Source: Lota lota (lineage: Eukaryota; Chordata; Actinopteri; Gadiformes; Lotidae). From it: 64,000 bases of DNA. Positions within the stretch are counted from its first letter, which is position 1. Each line of letters starts with the position of its first letter. Positions 15,140 to 30,932 of this stretch are shown here, piece by piece. A program made the position numbers and the translations under genes. The stretch is taken from assembly GCA_026745465.1 (NCBI GenBank), contig JACYXH010000019.1, forward strand, positions 2,608,456 through 2,672,455. Reading direction: 5' to 3'. The notes under the pieces were generated by a model. The model did not search any database, was not told where the DNA came from, and saw nothing but the letters and a program-made list of their open reading frames with translations.

Positions 15140-15202
15140 TAACGTTTCAACATTCCGTATCAACATTCCATATCAACATTCCGTATCAAAATTCCATATC
15201 GA
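15140..15202. repeat. short tandem repeat, 13-bp unit
   Basis: Four to five imperfect copies of 'tatcaacattccg'. Confidence 0.8.
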
Positions 15203-15599
15203 CAAGACAATCTGACTCAGGGAAGATGAGTTAAAAGGTGACTCCTTTACCAAACTAAGTGAATGCAGGTCGCTGCTGATTTCATATCAAACAAATATAA
15301 GTATTTGTACTTTTAAAAGTTATTAATTAATAAGTCATTAATAATGAATTTAGTACTTTAATCAAGAAGGGGTTATAAGTGGGTTTAACAGATGGAATAC
15401 GTTTGCAGAGTCAGCTAAAATAGAGGCAATCCTTTACGAAACCTTGACGTCCCCTATCCTATAAAATGGATCCTAGTAGTATTCCATCAATGAGTCGACC
15501 AATACTCATTAGGTTGACTCGTTTCATCAGAACAGACCCATTCTAAATGAGGGTTGGGGCTGGTTTGTTGTAAGAGAAGAGAGGTATGTGATGAACGTC

Positions 15600-16247
15600 A
15601 CGAGACGTGTCGAACACACTGCGGATCTGAAACACTTTGCAAATTCGAAATACACAAGCGTATTAACGGCAAACTCAAACGCAAAAGCCCCAGGGGGAGC
15701 CTGAACGGATGTATGTCTGTTGTATATGATATATATACTCCTACTGAATAGAATGTGGATAGCCTAAACCTAATTAATAATTAAGTAAACTTTAAAAAGC
15801 TACCTTCACTTGTGTCAGGTTTATCAGCATCATAAAATAATTTGATGCTCTTGCCAAGTAAACTGTGGAATGCCGTTTCAAGGTGCAGGTTGAATAAATT
15901 GACAATAGGCACACATTGTTATCTGTGGTAAAACTACTGGCAAGATCTTTCCTCTTCCACATGTGTAGGCAAAGCTAGGCTATTCACATTCTATACTGCA
16001 GTGCATAATAATAGTAGGGTCTGTTTCATTCATCCGTCGATGCTCACTTCCATTGTGTTGTGGCTTTTGCGTTTGTGTTGTGGCGTTTGCAGTTGTGTTG
16101 TGGCGTTTGCAGTTGTGTTGTGGCTTTTGCGTTTGTGTTGTGGCGTTTGCAGTTGTGTTGTGTTTTCCATTAATGAGCTTGTGCTTTCTCTGACTTTGCA
16201 AAGCGTTTTGGATATACAGTTCGTTCGACACGTCTCAGCCAGCGTGT
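15600..16247. mobile_element. foldback / MITE-like element with long inverted arms
   Basis: The left arm (about 15600-15770) and right arm (about 15970-16247) are imperfect inverted repeats. The outer ends share 'gagacgtgtcgaac'. Further in, 'cactttgcaaattc' at about 15632 matches the complement of 'gactttgcaaagcg' at about 16192. The inner ends 'tagaatgtggatagcct' (about 15750) and 'aggctattcacattcta' (about 15978) match with one mismatch. The right arm also carries short tandem repeats of 'gttgtgttgtggcgtttgca' at about 16054-16162. There is no transposase frame. I found no clear target-site duplication and cannot name the family. Confidence 0.7.
16054..16162. repeat. about 20-bp tandem repeat inside the foldback arm
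   Basis: Alternating variants of 'gttgtgttgtggcgtttgca' and 'gttgtgttgtggcttttgcg', about five copies. Confidence 0.85.
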
Positions 16248-16737
16248 AGAGAGGGTTCTTGAGAGGATACAACCAAGGCCAGACTGCACTGAACTCTCTC
16301 TGCACCCAAGAAGTGAACGCGAACGAATATAGCCTGTGTGTGCGGTTTGCATAAATAATCATGTGCACTTCTCTGCGTGCACATGCAAACGTGTGTCGTC
16401 TGGGTTGTCCATTTCTGAATTGACCTTGTTTAACTCTGTTTAATAGAACCAAAAGGGCTACCGTTTTCTTGGTCAATGAGTTCGTTCGTCCTCCCCCCTT
16501 TATCTTTCCTTCCCTTCTTGACCATCTCTCCTTTCCTTTCCCTCTTCCTTTCCTTTCTTTGAACACCCACTCCCTTCCTCCTCCATCTGCTTTATTTCTC
16601 TCTTTTATGTTGTTGTACTCTTCCCTTTTCCGCTTGAGTCTGGCTGCTCCTCAATACAAACAACACACGGCTCTCTCTGTCAGTCTCTTCTTCTTCTCCT
16701 GTTTGTGTGTGATCACATGACACACCTCTTAACCTCA

Positions 16738-17005
16738 TCTTCCTGGAGCGCCTGGCCAGACAACGGGCCCAACAGGAAAGGCCCCTGTACATTTTTATTT
16801 CATGTTGTCGTATTTTTTTTTTTAAATGATCACCCTGAGAGTTGTAGTTTTGTAGTCTTGTATTCACTTATTGGAACGACTGGCCAATCAACGCCACCAC
16901 CTGCCAGGAAAGGCTCATGTACCTTTTTAATTTCATGTTGCATTTTTGTTGTTTTCTTATCACCCTGGGAGTTGTCTTTTATTCTTAGAGTCACTTCCTG
17001 GAATG
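16738..17005. repeat. diverged tandem duplication, about 128-bp unit
   Basis: Two copies, at about 16739-16858 and 16868-16990. Both contain 'tggccaRaCaacg'-like, 'ccaggaaaggc'-like, 'tttcatgttg' and 'atcaccctgRgagttgt' modules in the same order. A third copy may begin at about 16992 ('cacttcctggaatgg'). Confidence 0.75.
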
Positions 17006-17680
17006 GTTTGTGCGAGCAGGCAGTAAAACAATGTGATTCTATTCATCTTTTGGGTCGCTCTATAAATGTGAACAGAAATTCATGCTCAATGCCTTTTGGG
17101 TTTTAAACCAAAGAACAAATGCAACTCTACTAAAGCAGGGTTCAGTTTGGGCCACCAGTTCAACCTGGTTCTCTACAAGCCGAAGGCCCTAGGATCAGGA
17201 CCTTGTTGTCATATACAGATATAGATATAGATACATTGATATATATCTTACCCTCCCATGGCCAGTAGCATGGGCTTCAACATTGACTCTGACACCAGGA
17301 ATTTATTTTCTGCCTTAAGGTTAAACAAGTGGTCACGTTTTCTCTCTCTCCCCCCACTGGGGACATATCGGGTGGGTTTGGTTTGGCCTCTGGCACCTCT
17401 GTCTCGGTGGCCATGACTTAAGATCACAAGGCTTGTGTTAAGGTGGAGATTTACACCGCCGCCGCATGGTGCAGCAGCTTTGGGTCTTTTCTGTACCTGA
17501 AGTCAAAGAAAGACATTTATAATCCTCTAAATGTTCACCTTTGACGTTATGACGCCCATAGACATGGATGTAGCATTTAGCTAGGCATGGCTAACGACAC
17601 AAAATGCATACATTGTTGGCGTGTAGCATTAGCAATGTACCGTATCGTCATTGTGCTGGAGCTTTGTCCCCTAACCTAAA

Positions 17681-17873
<193 letters not shown>

Positions 17874-18085
17874 AGCCTGGTAGACAATGCGAACCTCCGG
17901 CAAAGCATTCCATTGTGACATCCAAAACGCTGCCACTGGATTCTCCCAGGCAGGATGTCTGTGTGTGTGTGTGTGTGTGTGTCTCTGTGTGGGCTTGTCT
18001 GCGTGGCTGCAAGAGTTCATATTTGTGTTTACTTTCATGTGACATAAATATATGGATGATATTTATGGCCGTGGAAAAACTCACA

Positions 18086-18301
<216 letters not shown>

Positions 18302-19770
18302 CAACTTCCCCATAATCACTTGCATTCCTTCCTGCGCCCTGCATACTCTCCTTTGCACACATGGCTAGTCCTGTGTGTGTGTGTATGTGCGTAGCGGATA
18401 CATGATATATATGTGTGTTGCGGGAAATCATTCCAAACTTGATCATGTGATTTTGAATTGACATTGTTTTCTTTTTTTATTATTGTCTTCTCTGTCATCT
18501 TGCTTCTTACGTTCTTGTAGTCTTTCCAGTTAATTCCGGTTAGAAACTTGGGTTCTGCAACGCTATTTATTGTAGCTACTCCAATTTGTGATTGCATGCT
18601 TGAGATTGTGGTTAGCCTCACCTTGGAAAAAAACATCTGCAAAATGACTAAACGTAAACGTACATTTATTATATTTGAAACTGGTACACAGATTATTGTT
18701 CTTAAAATGTTCTCTCTATTTCTAAGTTGGAAGTAGACCTTTTCTACTTCTTACTTTGGCAAGTGTTATTTTCACTTTGTTTGTGGCTTCTGTTTACGTT
18801 TCAAACGCATCTTTAATGACCCTGCCTTGACCCCATTTCTACTTATGCATCGTCCACAAACTCCATACCTCTTCATTGAAGTTTTCCAACCAATTGGATA
18901 ACAATGTGGCTCATCATCATGATGATCATCATCATCATCATGATCATCATCAAAGTTCAGCAGGTGGCGTGTTTAACTGAATAAGTCATGTAAGGGAGGC
19001 GTGATGCGAGGAAAATGTCACGCGGCAAATGTCATCAGTGATGGCGAAAGGAGGGGGAGAGAGAGAGTGAGATAGCTGAACCGACAACAGAGAGAGAGAG
19101 AGTCACATTAATGTCAGATTGTTTCAAACTTGACTGATGAAAAAAATAAAATATTTCAAGAAAAGCAGAACAGGAACTGAGAGCACAGAACGAGGAAAGG
19201 GAGGAAATAGGGCAGTGTCTGTTTGTGTGCGGTTGTTTGTGTGTTTGGTGTGTGTGTGCTCAAGTGTGGTGTTTGTCTGGCTTTGTGTGCGTTGCATACT
19301 ATTATGTTGAGACGTCAACTACATGTCAGCCGTGTAAACAAAGTCTCTTTTCCTCTCCCCCGCCATCCGTTCAATTTGATCTTTAATCTCCTCTCTTTCT
19401 ACCGTCTTTACATCCATATTGTTTCTTCTTCCCTCCCTTTATTCCTTTACCCTTCCTTCTTTACCATCCTGTTCCTGCTATTCTTACTTGCTCCTCTTTC
19501 CTTCCCATTCCTCCCCTCCCTCCCTCACTCCCTTCCTCTTCCTCCCTCCATCCCTCATCCTTAACTCCCTCTTCCTCCCTCCATCCCTCATCCTTAACTC
19601 TCTCCCTCCCTCCCTCCTTCCATCTCTTCCAACCATCTCTTCATCTCTCCCTCCCTTACCATTTCTTTACCATGCTAATGTAATGTCTGTACATTAAGGC
19701 ACTCCTACTATCCCTTGAAGGAGGGATCCCCCATTCTGCGTCCTCCTCAATGTTTCCTCATTAATTGGGA

Positions 19771-19786
19771 GGGGGGGGGGGGGGGT
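19771..19786. repeat. poly(G) tract
   Basis: About 16 G in map3k11 intron 1. Confidence 0.9.
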
Positions 19787-19990
19787 GTTATAATAGATAG
19801 CCTGTTAAGTCCTTTGAGGCTGTAACTATGATTAAGGGCTGTACCGGTAATTGCTCACCTTGGGGTCAGGACCCCCATCAGGGTCCCCTGAAATCCAATA
19901 AGCCATAGATACTTGATGATCCATTTTAGGCAACCATTTCTTTCTAAAAATGGATCATCGATATCACCGGCAGACGTTGATTGGGTATAA

Positions 19991-20413
<423 letters not shown>

Positions 20414-21783
20414 TGAACTGTCTTTTTCTGATAAACCACAGACTGCAGACACTTTTGAGATGTTGGAGTCTGCCTTGAGTATGGAACCTTTGTTGTGCAG
20501 CAGGGGTTGTTATTGATATTCACACTCTGGACGCCATCAAAAGAAACTGATGAGAGAATGAAGAAAGGGGAGAGAGGGAGAGAGAGTGATGGATTGGAGA
20601 GGAGAGGAGAGAGGAGGAGGAGGGGAGGCGGACGGACGGACATGTGACGGCTGCTTCAAAGGACTGCTGTGTGTGCTGTTGAGGGAGACTTGTTGCTGGG
20701 CACACTGTCCTATTGTGTCTACTAGCACAGACAGACGGACAGACGGACGGGCAGACGGGCAGACAGAATGACAGACTCGTTCAGTGTGTTGTGTGATTGT
20801 GTATAGATGACATGACAATGCATTTGTGTCCGCGTCTACAATATTGCTGTCCGACCTGACCCGATGTGTTAGACACGGACACGCACAAACTCACACACAC
20901 ACAATCCTTCATCTCGCCGTCCCAACTACTGTGTACGCCTCAAGATGGCTGCAACAGCGTTTCCACATTCTTTCATGCTCCGACCGTCTCTCTTTCTGAA
21001 GAGGAACAGGTGGAGAGCCACAGGTGTCAATCAACCAATCAGAACGTTTACAAACACAGCTTAGTTTGATTGAGGTTTGGGATCTAATTTAGATCAGATT
21101 AAGGTAATGTTACGGTAAGGTGTTAATAACGTTAAGGTATGAGGCATTCAGATTACAGTGTTTATATGACCACCAAGCCCGTCAAGGATACATCACGTTT
21201 TCACACACTCTTCTTTATACATTTGAACAATCAGCTGTTTCACGTTATGCTTTGGGAATGAATGACATCCCTTAAGTGTTAGTCATTGATACATTAGTCT
21301 GCATGTTCACGTATTGAGTCAATCAATCAGCCAATCATACAGATCAATCGGTCCACCAACCAGTTAACCAATCTGCAGCAGCCATCGCCAATACAGGCTC
21401 CGTGCTGTCTGTGTGTGAGGTCTTTCTATGGTGGAGCAGAGCAACACTAGAGCCAGCCCAGACCCTGAGCTCTATGCTGTAATAAAGGACTATTTTAGTG
21501 CCTGAGAGACGGGAAGAGAGAAAGGGGCCACTTAGCAGGCGTGCGGAGGGCTCCCTGCCCGTTTTCCTCCAGGGTGGGGCTAGGGTTCCACGTTACTCCA
21601 CTACACTCTACTATAGTCTTGGAGGGGCCATGGGAGCTGGCCACACACACACACACACAGACACATGCACAGGCAAAAGCACATCCGCATTTAAGTGCAC
21701 ACACATACACACCTCATCGGAATTCAAAATGTACACGGATTTACGATTTGTTCAGCCACTTGGGGACAAAAGGAAACACGCAT

Positions 21784-21912
<129 letters not shown>

Positions 21913-22020
21913 TCTGTGGCTGAACAGTCGTTAATCCCTGTACGTGTTGAACTCGAATGAAACAAAAGCATATTGTCAATTAAAGTGTGTGTGTGCCAAT
22001 TGTTTGTGTACGTGGCATGC

Positions 22021-22021
<1 letters not shown>

Positions 22022-22091
<70 letters not shown>
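22022..22091. repeat. (TG)35 microsatellite
   Basis: Second TG run, about 110 bp after the previous one. Confidence 0.97.
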
Positions 22092-22093
<2 letters not shown>

Positions 22094-22347
22094 TGTTGAC
22101 TGCATAGACAGGTTTCTGGGCAACGTCACAGCAGATATGCGCACACAACCAGGGGTCATAAAGCATAGTCAGCAGATAGACAACCGTCAAAATGGCAAGG
22201 ATTTGTTGTGCCGTTAACTGCGCTAATCCCAAAAGCCTGGGATGGAACATTTTTTACATTTTCTTTTACATACCATGGGGTTGATTTTCTTTAATAGAAA
22301 TAAGACCAGTATGGATCGAAGACAGATTAGTCTTTAAAAGACTATTA

Positions 22348-22400
22348 TTTTAACGATTATTAAAATCGTTAAAAAGATCGTTAAAACGATTTAACGATAA
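22348..22400. repeat. adjacent AACGAT-based hairpins
   Basis: 22348-22358 and 22364-22374 are perfect 11-base inverted repeats around a 5-base loop. Immediately after, 'atcgttaaa' and 'tttaacgat' form a second inverted repeat around ACGA. It may be the centre of a decayed foldback element. Confidence 0.75.
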
Positions 22401-23680
22401 GTTTAAATTGACAATTGTTTAAAATTCACATGCAGGTTCTTAAATGAACAACATAAACACGAAAGCCAAGTTTCTAAATCAATCAATGGTGAACGTTTTT
22501 AGCAACTGAGTTAACTAAAGCAAGCCTTCTTACCTTAGAATTACAAGAGGGCCTATTCTGTCATTTATTTATGCAGTCAGATTATAGTCTTCGAGTCAGT
22601 GATATTAGAATGACACTACAAACAAACATTAGCTATGTTACATTAACATGCAAAAGAAAGACAAACAAACACATTCACCTCTGGAAATAGCAATTTATCA
22701 TTACATCATCAGGCTAAATCAGACAAAATGCATTACAATGCTGTTTATACATTGATAACACTGCTGTAGTCGCTAATGTGACCGCAGTAGTTTATGGCAA
22801 CAGAACAGTTAATTTGCTCCTGGCTGCACACACAGCCAACCATGTTTTTAAAGGGAAACCCTGCTATGGACAGATGGTAGAGATGTAGACACCTATTTTG
22901 CCAATTTGTCATTAAAACATAATGATCCAAAGGAAATCTGTCTCCAGTTGATAAATCTAGCACTCTATCATGTGGTAAAAGAAGTGACACAACATGACAC
23001 AACCACAGAGATATTGACCTGAAGTTAATCATTAAATAGCTATTTTAAGTGTTTCGTCCATACCGCAACCCTCAACCGCACTCAAATGGATTTGTTTGAC
23101 GTCCAAAAGTCCGTTCAAAAGTCTGATCTCTCTCGCTCTTCTCTCTTCCTCCCTCTTTATCCACCTCTCACTCCTTGCCTCTCTCACTTAATCTCTTTTG
23201 CTGTCCTTCTTTCTCTCTCACATTCTCGCTTTCCCTCTAGCTACCCCAATCGACACTATAATAATTAGCTATAATAACACTATAATAACTCATATTATAC
23301 AGCTCTCTTCAAGATACTTAAAGCGCTGTTCATAGTGTGTGTGTGTGGCTGCGGGATATCACGCCTCATCCAATGTGTGTGCGTGCGTGTGTAAAGAGCC
23401 TGATTTGTGATGTCACAAGCGGATTGAACCTGATCATGGTCTTAGTATATGGACATGCAGATGTGGAGGACATTCGTTTTGTTTTCTCTAATAAGTAGAA
23501 GATTAACCCGTTAGCCCTTAGGATGGAGCGCGGCACTACAGCACACTGTTTATTGTTTGCATAACATAATTAGTTACACACAAGGGCCTCACGCCCATAC
23601 AAATATAGAAAAGTAAGGAAATGACGGCAAAATAGAACAAATAAGAAATTGAATCATAATAATCTATAAAGAAATTATAA

Positions 23681-25258
<1,578 letters not shown>

Positions 25259-25329
25259 TAATGAGCCAGTCCTTAGTGTTTCATTTTCCGGTCCTCGTTT
25301 CTTTTATATTTGTTGGCCCCGTCCATCCC

Positions 25330-25615
25330 TTCGTACATTCATCCGTCTATCTTTCCCTCCATTAGTTCATCCATTCATTCATCCATCCAACCATCATCCA
25401 CCCATTTAGCCATCCGTCCAGCAATGTATTCATTCATTCATTCATTCATTTGTTGATCCATCCATCCATCATTCATCCATCCTTATCTTTCCATTCATCC
25501 ATCCATCTTTCCTTCCATTGATTCATCCATCCATCTATTCCTCCATCCATCCTTCCAATCATCATCAAACCATCATCCACCATCATTCATTTGTTGATGC
25601 ATCCATCCATCATAT
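25330..25615. repeat. degenerate (CATC)n/(CATT)n repeat
   Basis: Many interspersed 'ccatccatc' and 'cattcattc' blocks over about 285 bp. Confidence 0.85.
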
Positions 25616-25725
25616 AGCTGCTAATATAATACAATCATGTCACAATCATGATCTCTCTCTTTGGCTCACACACACACACACCCTATGAATCCGCACCACC
25701 CGGGGGACCTGGTTCACTCCGCCCG

Positions 25726-25729
<4 letters not shown>

Positions 25730-25762
<33 letters not shown>
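25730..25762. repeat. poly(C) tract, 33 bases
   Basis: Uninterrupted C run directly upstream of the exon 5 acceptor. Confidence 0.93.
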
Positions 25763-25763
<1 letters not shown>

Positions 25764-25776
25764 CCCCCCTTTGCAG

Positions 25777-26023
25777 GAGCTGCGGTGTCGTGAGGAGGAG
25801 CTGAAGCGCGCGGCGCTGGAGCAGAAGTCCCACGAGGAGTTCCTGCGGCAGCGGGAGCAGCAGCTGGCCCAGTGGGAGCAGGACGTGTTTGAGCGGGAGC
25901 TGAGCCTGCTCATCCTGCACATGAACCAGGACCAGGAGAAGCCCAACGTCAAGAAGAGGAAGGGCACCTTCAAGAAGCACAAGCTCAAGTCCAAGAACGG
26001 GGAGAAGATCAGCATGCCCCAAG
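25777..26023 (+). CDS. map3k11: map3k11 exon 5: leucine zippers and start of CRIB
   Basis: It begins in phase 0 with ELRCREEELKRAALEQKSHE and runs through heptad-rich coiled coil (FLRQREQQLAQWEQDVFERE, then LSLLILHMNQDQEKP). It continues with the basic stretch NVKKRKGTFKKHKLKSK to ISMPQ. The paired zippers mediate MLK dimerisation and autophosphorylation. ISMP is the first half of the CRIB motif. It ends in phase 1 at caag|gtgggt. Confidence 0.95.
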
Positions 26024-26134
26024 GTGGGTGGGTGAGACGCTGTGGGTGTGTGTGCATGTGTCTATGAGGGGTGTGTGTGCTTGCATGCACGTGCGTGTGT
26101 GTGTGTGTGGGCGCACGGGTAAATGCATGCATGC

Positions 26135-26265
26135 ATGTATGTATGTATGTATGTATGTATGTATGTATGTATGTATGTATGTATGTATGTATGTATGTAT
26201 GTATGTATGTATGTATGTATGTATGTATGTATGTATGTATGTATGTATGTATGTATGTATGTATG
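26135..26265. repeat. (ATGT)n tetranucleotide microsatellite
   Basis: About 32 copies of GTAT/ATGT in map3k11 intron 5. Confidence 0.97.
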
Positions 26266-27240
26266 AGTAAATGCATGTATTCATGCATGAGCACATGTAT
26301 TCATGCATGAGTGCATGCATGCGTGTGGCCATGCCTGTATGTGTGGGTATCGCGACAGCGGCATTGGCTGTTCACTTTTAAAGCGCTCTGTAAACCCGTG
26401 GCCTCAGTGCATGAAGTTATGAGCGACGAATCACCAGAACTGACAACAGAGCGGATGTAAATATAGAAATGACAGTCACTTCTTTTTTTTGTTTGTCATT
26501 TGTATCTGTGTGTGGTGCGGTAGGAAATGACTCGCGTGGGTGCATTTCAACACTTCAGAGAAATGGGTGTCGGTACGGGGACTATGTAGACAACTGTCGG
26601 TGCAAGTATTTGTGTTCACGTCATGCATTTTCTACAAGGACGACATAATTTGAGAAATGCTTCTAAGTTCTTAAATATTACTTTCATATTTTTACTTCCC
26701 CATTAGTTTGCGTGATAGATATCTTGACTGAAGACCTATTCAGGCCTCAGCTTAACTAAGTTGAGTTAACTAAGTTGACTGAGTAGAGTTGAGTTTAGGT
26801 GGGTAACTGTGACTGTGAATGAACTTCAATGTTTACCTTGGCTTAGCTTATTTCAGCTTAACTTCACTTAGTTAAACTAAATCAACTAGTGAATAAACCT
26901 TACCAGGTATAAAATGAAGATGAACTAGGCAGAGCAGTGGCCCATACACTCTGGATGTTGCAGTTTCCTGACCATTATGTTACCATGTTGCATTCCATTG
27001 CATTGAGCTGCATTGTATTTCCAGGCCACCGGGGGCACTGTTGTTCACTGTCAGACGGCTGCTGTTTGTCCTGTACTTTTATACAGTCTGTGGTCCTGTG
27101 ACTGTCCAAGCCATGATGCTATGCTTGTGGTTCTGTGTGCATGCTCACTTTGCGTGTGTGAGTGTGTGCGTGTGTGCGTGTGTGTCCTGTGGTCAGGCCT
27201 TTCCCAGCAGAGGGTGGTGATGTGGCGGGTAGGGGTAGAT

Positions 27241-27462
<222 letters not shown>

Positions 27463-27514
27463 ACCACGCCTCAGTGCTTCCTGTACGGAGAAACACTGCT
27501 GGTTGACTCTATCG

Positions 27515-27515
<1 letters not shown>

Positions 27516-27561
<46 letters not shown>
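27516..27561. repeat. (TG)23 microsatellite
   Basis: TG run in intron 5 between the GA run and the splice-site array. Confidence 0.95.
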
Positions 27562-27566
<5 letters not shown>

Positions 27567-27639
27567 GTCTGTGTGACTGCCTCTCTAAAACACTAACTCA
27601 CACACACACCCTTGTGGTAAAGATGTGTGTATTTATCTC

Positions 27640-28057
27640 CATGTGTTCCAGACTTCCTCCATCTCTGAGATCAGTCTGTATGTGTGTATATATATGTGTT
27701 AGTTATCTCCATGTGTGTCTGTGTTCCAGACTTCATCCATAAGATCAGTCTCTATGTGTGTATATGTATATGTGTGTATTTATCTCCATGTGTGTCTATG
27801 TGTTCCAGACTTCATCCATAAGATCAGTCTATGTGTGTGTGTGTATGTGCGTGTGTGTATTTATTTCCATGTGTGTCTATGTGTTCCAGACTTCATCCAT
27901 AAGATCAGTCTCTGTGTGTATATAATATGTGTGTATTTATCTCCATGTGTGTCTATGTGTTCCAGACTTCATCCATAAGATCAGTCTCTGTGTGTATATA
28001 ATATGTGTGTATTTATCTCCATGTGTGTCTGTGTTCCAGACTTCATCCATAAGATCA
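27640..28057 (+). repeat. map3k11: tandem array of the exon 6 splice acceptor and exon start, about 77-bp unit
   Basis: Each unit carries 'tatttatctccatgtgtg', a 'tgttccag' acceptor, then 'acttcatccataagatca' and TG-rich spacer. Bases following AG lie at 27652 (diverged), 27730, 27809, 27890, 27966 and finally 28040, which is the genuine exon 6. Spacings are 78, 79, 81, 76 and 74 nt. The duplicated block therefore includes about the first 18 coding bases of exon 6 (FIHKI). Confidence 0.93.
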
Positions 28058-28150
28058 CGGTGCAGGCGTCTCCTGGTTTGGAGAAGAGGCGGAACTCTCC
28101 GGACCTAGGCTCCTCCCCCTCCTTCGGCCCGCGCTTTAGAGCCATCCAGC
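28040..28150 (+). CDS. map3k11: map3k11 exon 6: CRIB core
   Basis: With the base carried from exon 5 it encodes DFIHKITVQASPGLEKRRNS and then PDLGSSPSFGPRFRAIQ. DFxHKITVQASPGL is the core of the MLK CRIB motif, which binds Cdc42-GTP and Rac-GTP and relieves autoinhibition. The exon is 111 nt with phase 1 on both sides, so it can be skipped in frame. Only the last of the six acceptors in the upstream array is followed by the full exon. The donor is cagc|gtaagt, and a CA repeat starts 11 nt into the intron. Confidence 0.95.
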
Positions 28151-28160
28151 GTAAGTGTCA

Positions 28161-28262
<102 letters not shown>

Positions 28263-28464
28263 CTAAAAAGCCATTCCCTCTGTAGCGTGTGTAAAAGCTG
28301 ACACACACACAACACACAATACATGTTATCCATCTTCCACTCCTCTCCTCTATCCTTCTATTGTTTCCCTCTTTGGTTCTGCTGCTCTTGTTGTACACCG
28401 CCCCGCTCTCTCCCTCCCTCTCTCTCTGGCCTTCTATCCCTCCCTCCCCTTGGACCTCTGTTCT

Positions 28465-28730
<266 letters not shown>

Positions 28731-29216
28731 TAGAAACACACATAGAAACACACCCTTCTCCCAACAATAGTCCATTCCAGTCCAAACATTACCCCTACTT
28801 CCTCTGTTGCTCAACATTGACCAGCATTTTCTATTTTCCTCCTGTCCTGGAAGTTACCAACTCAGTCCACTAGAGGGCGCCATATACCCACGTAATTGTC
28901 CCTGTTTCTTCTTCCACACAGAAAAGCAATGACAAGGCAATTTGGCATGCACACAGTGTTCGTAGTGCACTGAATTGAAGATAAAATACAAGCGATTTCT
29001 GTTCTGTGTGTGTGTTTATGTGCGTTTGTGCAAGTAAGCAGCAGTGATTTACAAAAACCACCGCGCCTGCTTGACTCCCAGACTTATTCCTCAAGACGTT
29101 TGTTTTTTTCCATTCACACTCCAGTCAGATCGTAAAAGCCTCTCACTTTATGATCTTACGAGACCTTAAAAATTAAGAATTTGTGACGTGGCGACAACGA
29201 GCGGTGTAAAGACAAA

Positions 29217-29243
29217 GGGGGGGGGGGGGGGGGGGGGGGGGGG
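29217..29243. repeat. poly(G) tract
   Basis: About 27 G in map3k11 intron 6. Confidence 0.93.
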
Positions 29244-29264
29244 AGGAGTGGGGGTTTGTCGGTT

Positions 29265-29560
29265 AGCCTCAGAGAGCGAGCGAACTGCGATGAAAGATTT
29301 ATCCGACAAAAGTCCTAAAAAACTGTTTAGTTCATTTGAAACATCTGCTCGCCTCGTTTATTCATTAGTAGGAGGGCTGGCTAATGATGGTACATAATGA
29401 CGGCGAGCGGCGTTGAGCTCGGCTCTCATTAAAATGTATTTTGTGGCTCTTTGCCATTGTTTATTATTATTATTATTATTATCAGTATTATTATTATCCG
29501 ATATCAAGCGGCGACTCCGGCTTAGAGTGCTTAGAGATGTTTGTAAATTTGTCATTTCAA
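29265..29560. promoter_or_regulatory. candidate conserved noncoding element
   Basis: Low-repeat DNA with mixed AT-rich homeobox-like words ('ctcattaaaatg', 'ttcattagtagg') and an ATT triplet run at about 29461-29497. The call rests only on sequence character. I cannot test conservation. Confidence 0.25.
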
Positions 29561-30670
29561 AGGTTTTTTAAATATGTATTAATTCTCTAGCCCAGAGGTC
29601 TTCAACGTTTTTCAGGCCAAGGACCCCTTGGCTGATAGGGACACGATGGAGGGACCCCCTATTACATAGCGTACAAAATCGTGTTGCTTATTAAACCGGG
29701 CCAATAATAATGTGTGCGTAAAAGTAGCACATTGGCTTAGGATTGTATAAATGCAACATTACAAAGTACATTTTTAAATTTTTGGAAGACAATTATGTTT
29801 CAGGGGTGCAAACTGGTGATGGCCCAAAAAGGTGACAGTTGTTTTTGCCAGAAAATAATGAAAATGGTAAATGCGCGGCGCTCAGACCCCTTCCTATGAT
29901 TTATGCTCCATTTTCTAAACTAACTCTGTTAAAGTGACGCATAAAAGCCTGTCAGTGATGTTCAGACCTACTATATGAAGCAGTGCTAACAATAAGAAAA
30001 ACTCTTTCATGTATATATTTTTTTTTTTACATGAAATGACTAATAAATTTAAAATAAGTGACATACAATAACCCTCCCCAACTCCAGTCCACCCCGCCGA
30101 AGCACATTACTTGTGCTTTTTGGGCTTTGCCTGTACCAGTGCTTTTTTCCTCTGTTGAGCACCTATGTGCCTCACTTTGGCTTGCCTGTCCTCCTACACT
30201 GCAGTGTTCCTGCTTTGCTATATATTAAAAAAAATATATATATAGAAATGATTTATATTTGAAATATAACTAAATATTGTTTATAGGGCAGCAAGAGCAA
30301 TGCTTACAACAGCAACCAGCCCTACAGGCGGCACGGCACGGCTCAGATACTAACTCTTGTATCTGCCGTGCAGGTCAATGGAGAAGCGCAATGGCCAACT
30401 AACACCGTTTTTCTTTTGGTTTCAAACGTGGTTATTTGTCTTATATGATCGTCAACATAGTCATCTATGCCGTTGTATCACTGTTACTGAAATAAGTCCC
30501 CAATTTGGGGAGAAAAGGGGTAAAATCCTATGTGTTTGCCATTCTTCCCAAAACACTACGTGAACGTTCCCCGCTGCTGAACGCAGGTGGCCTTCTTTTC
30601 GTGACCGAGGGGCCGCGGCGGCGCGCTGCGTGTGGACGTGTGGAGCAATGTCTGGGCAGCGGTTGACTGC

Positions 30671-30932
<262 letters not shown>

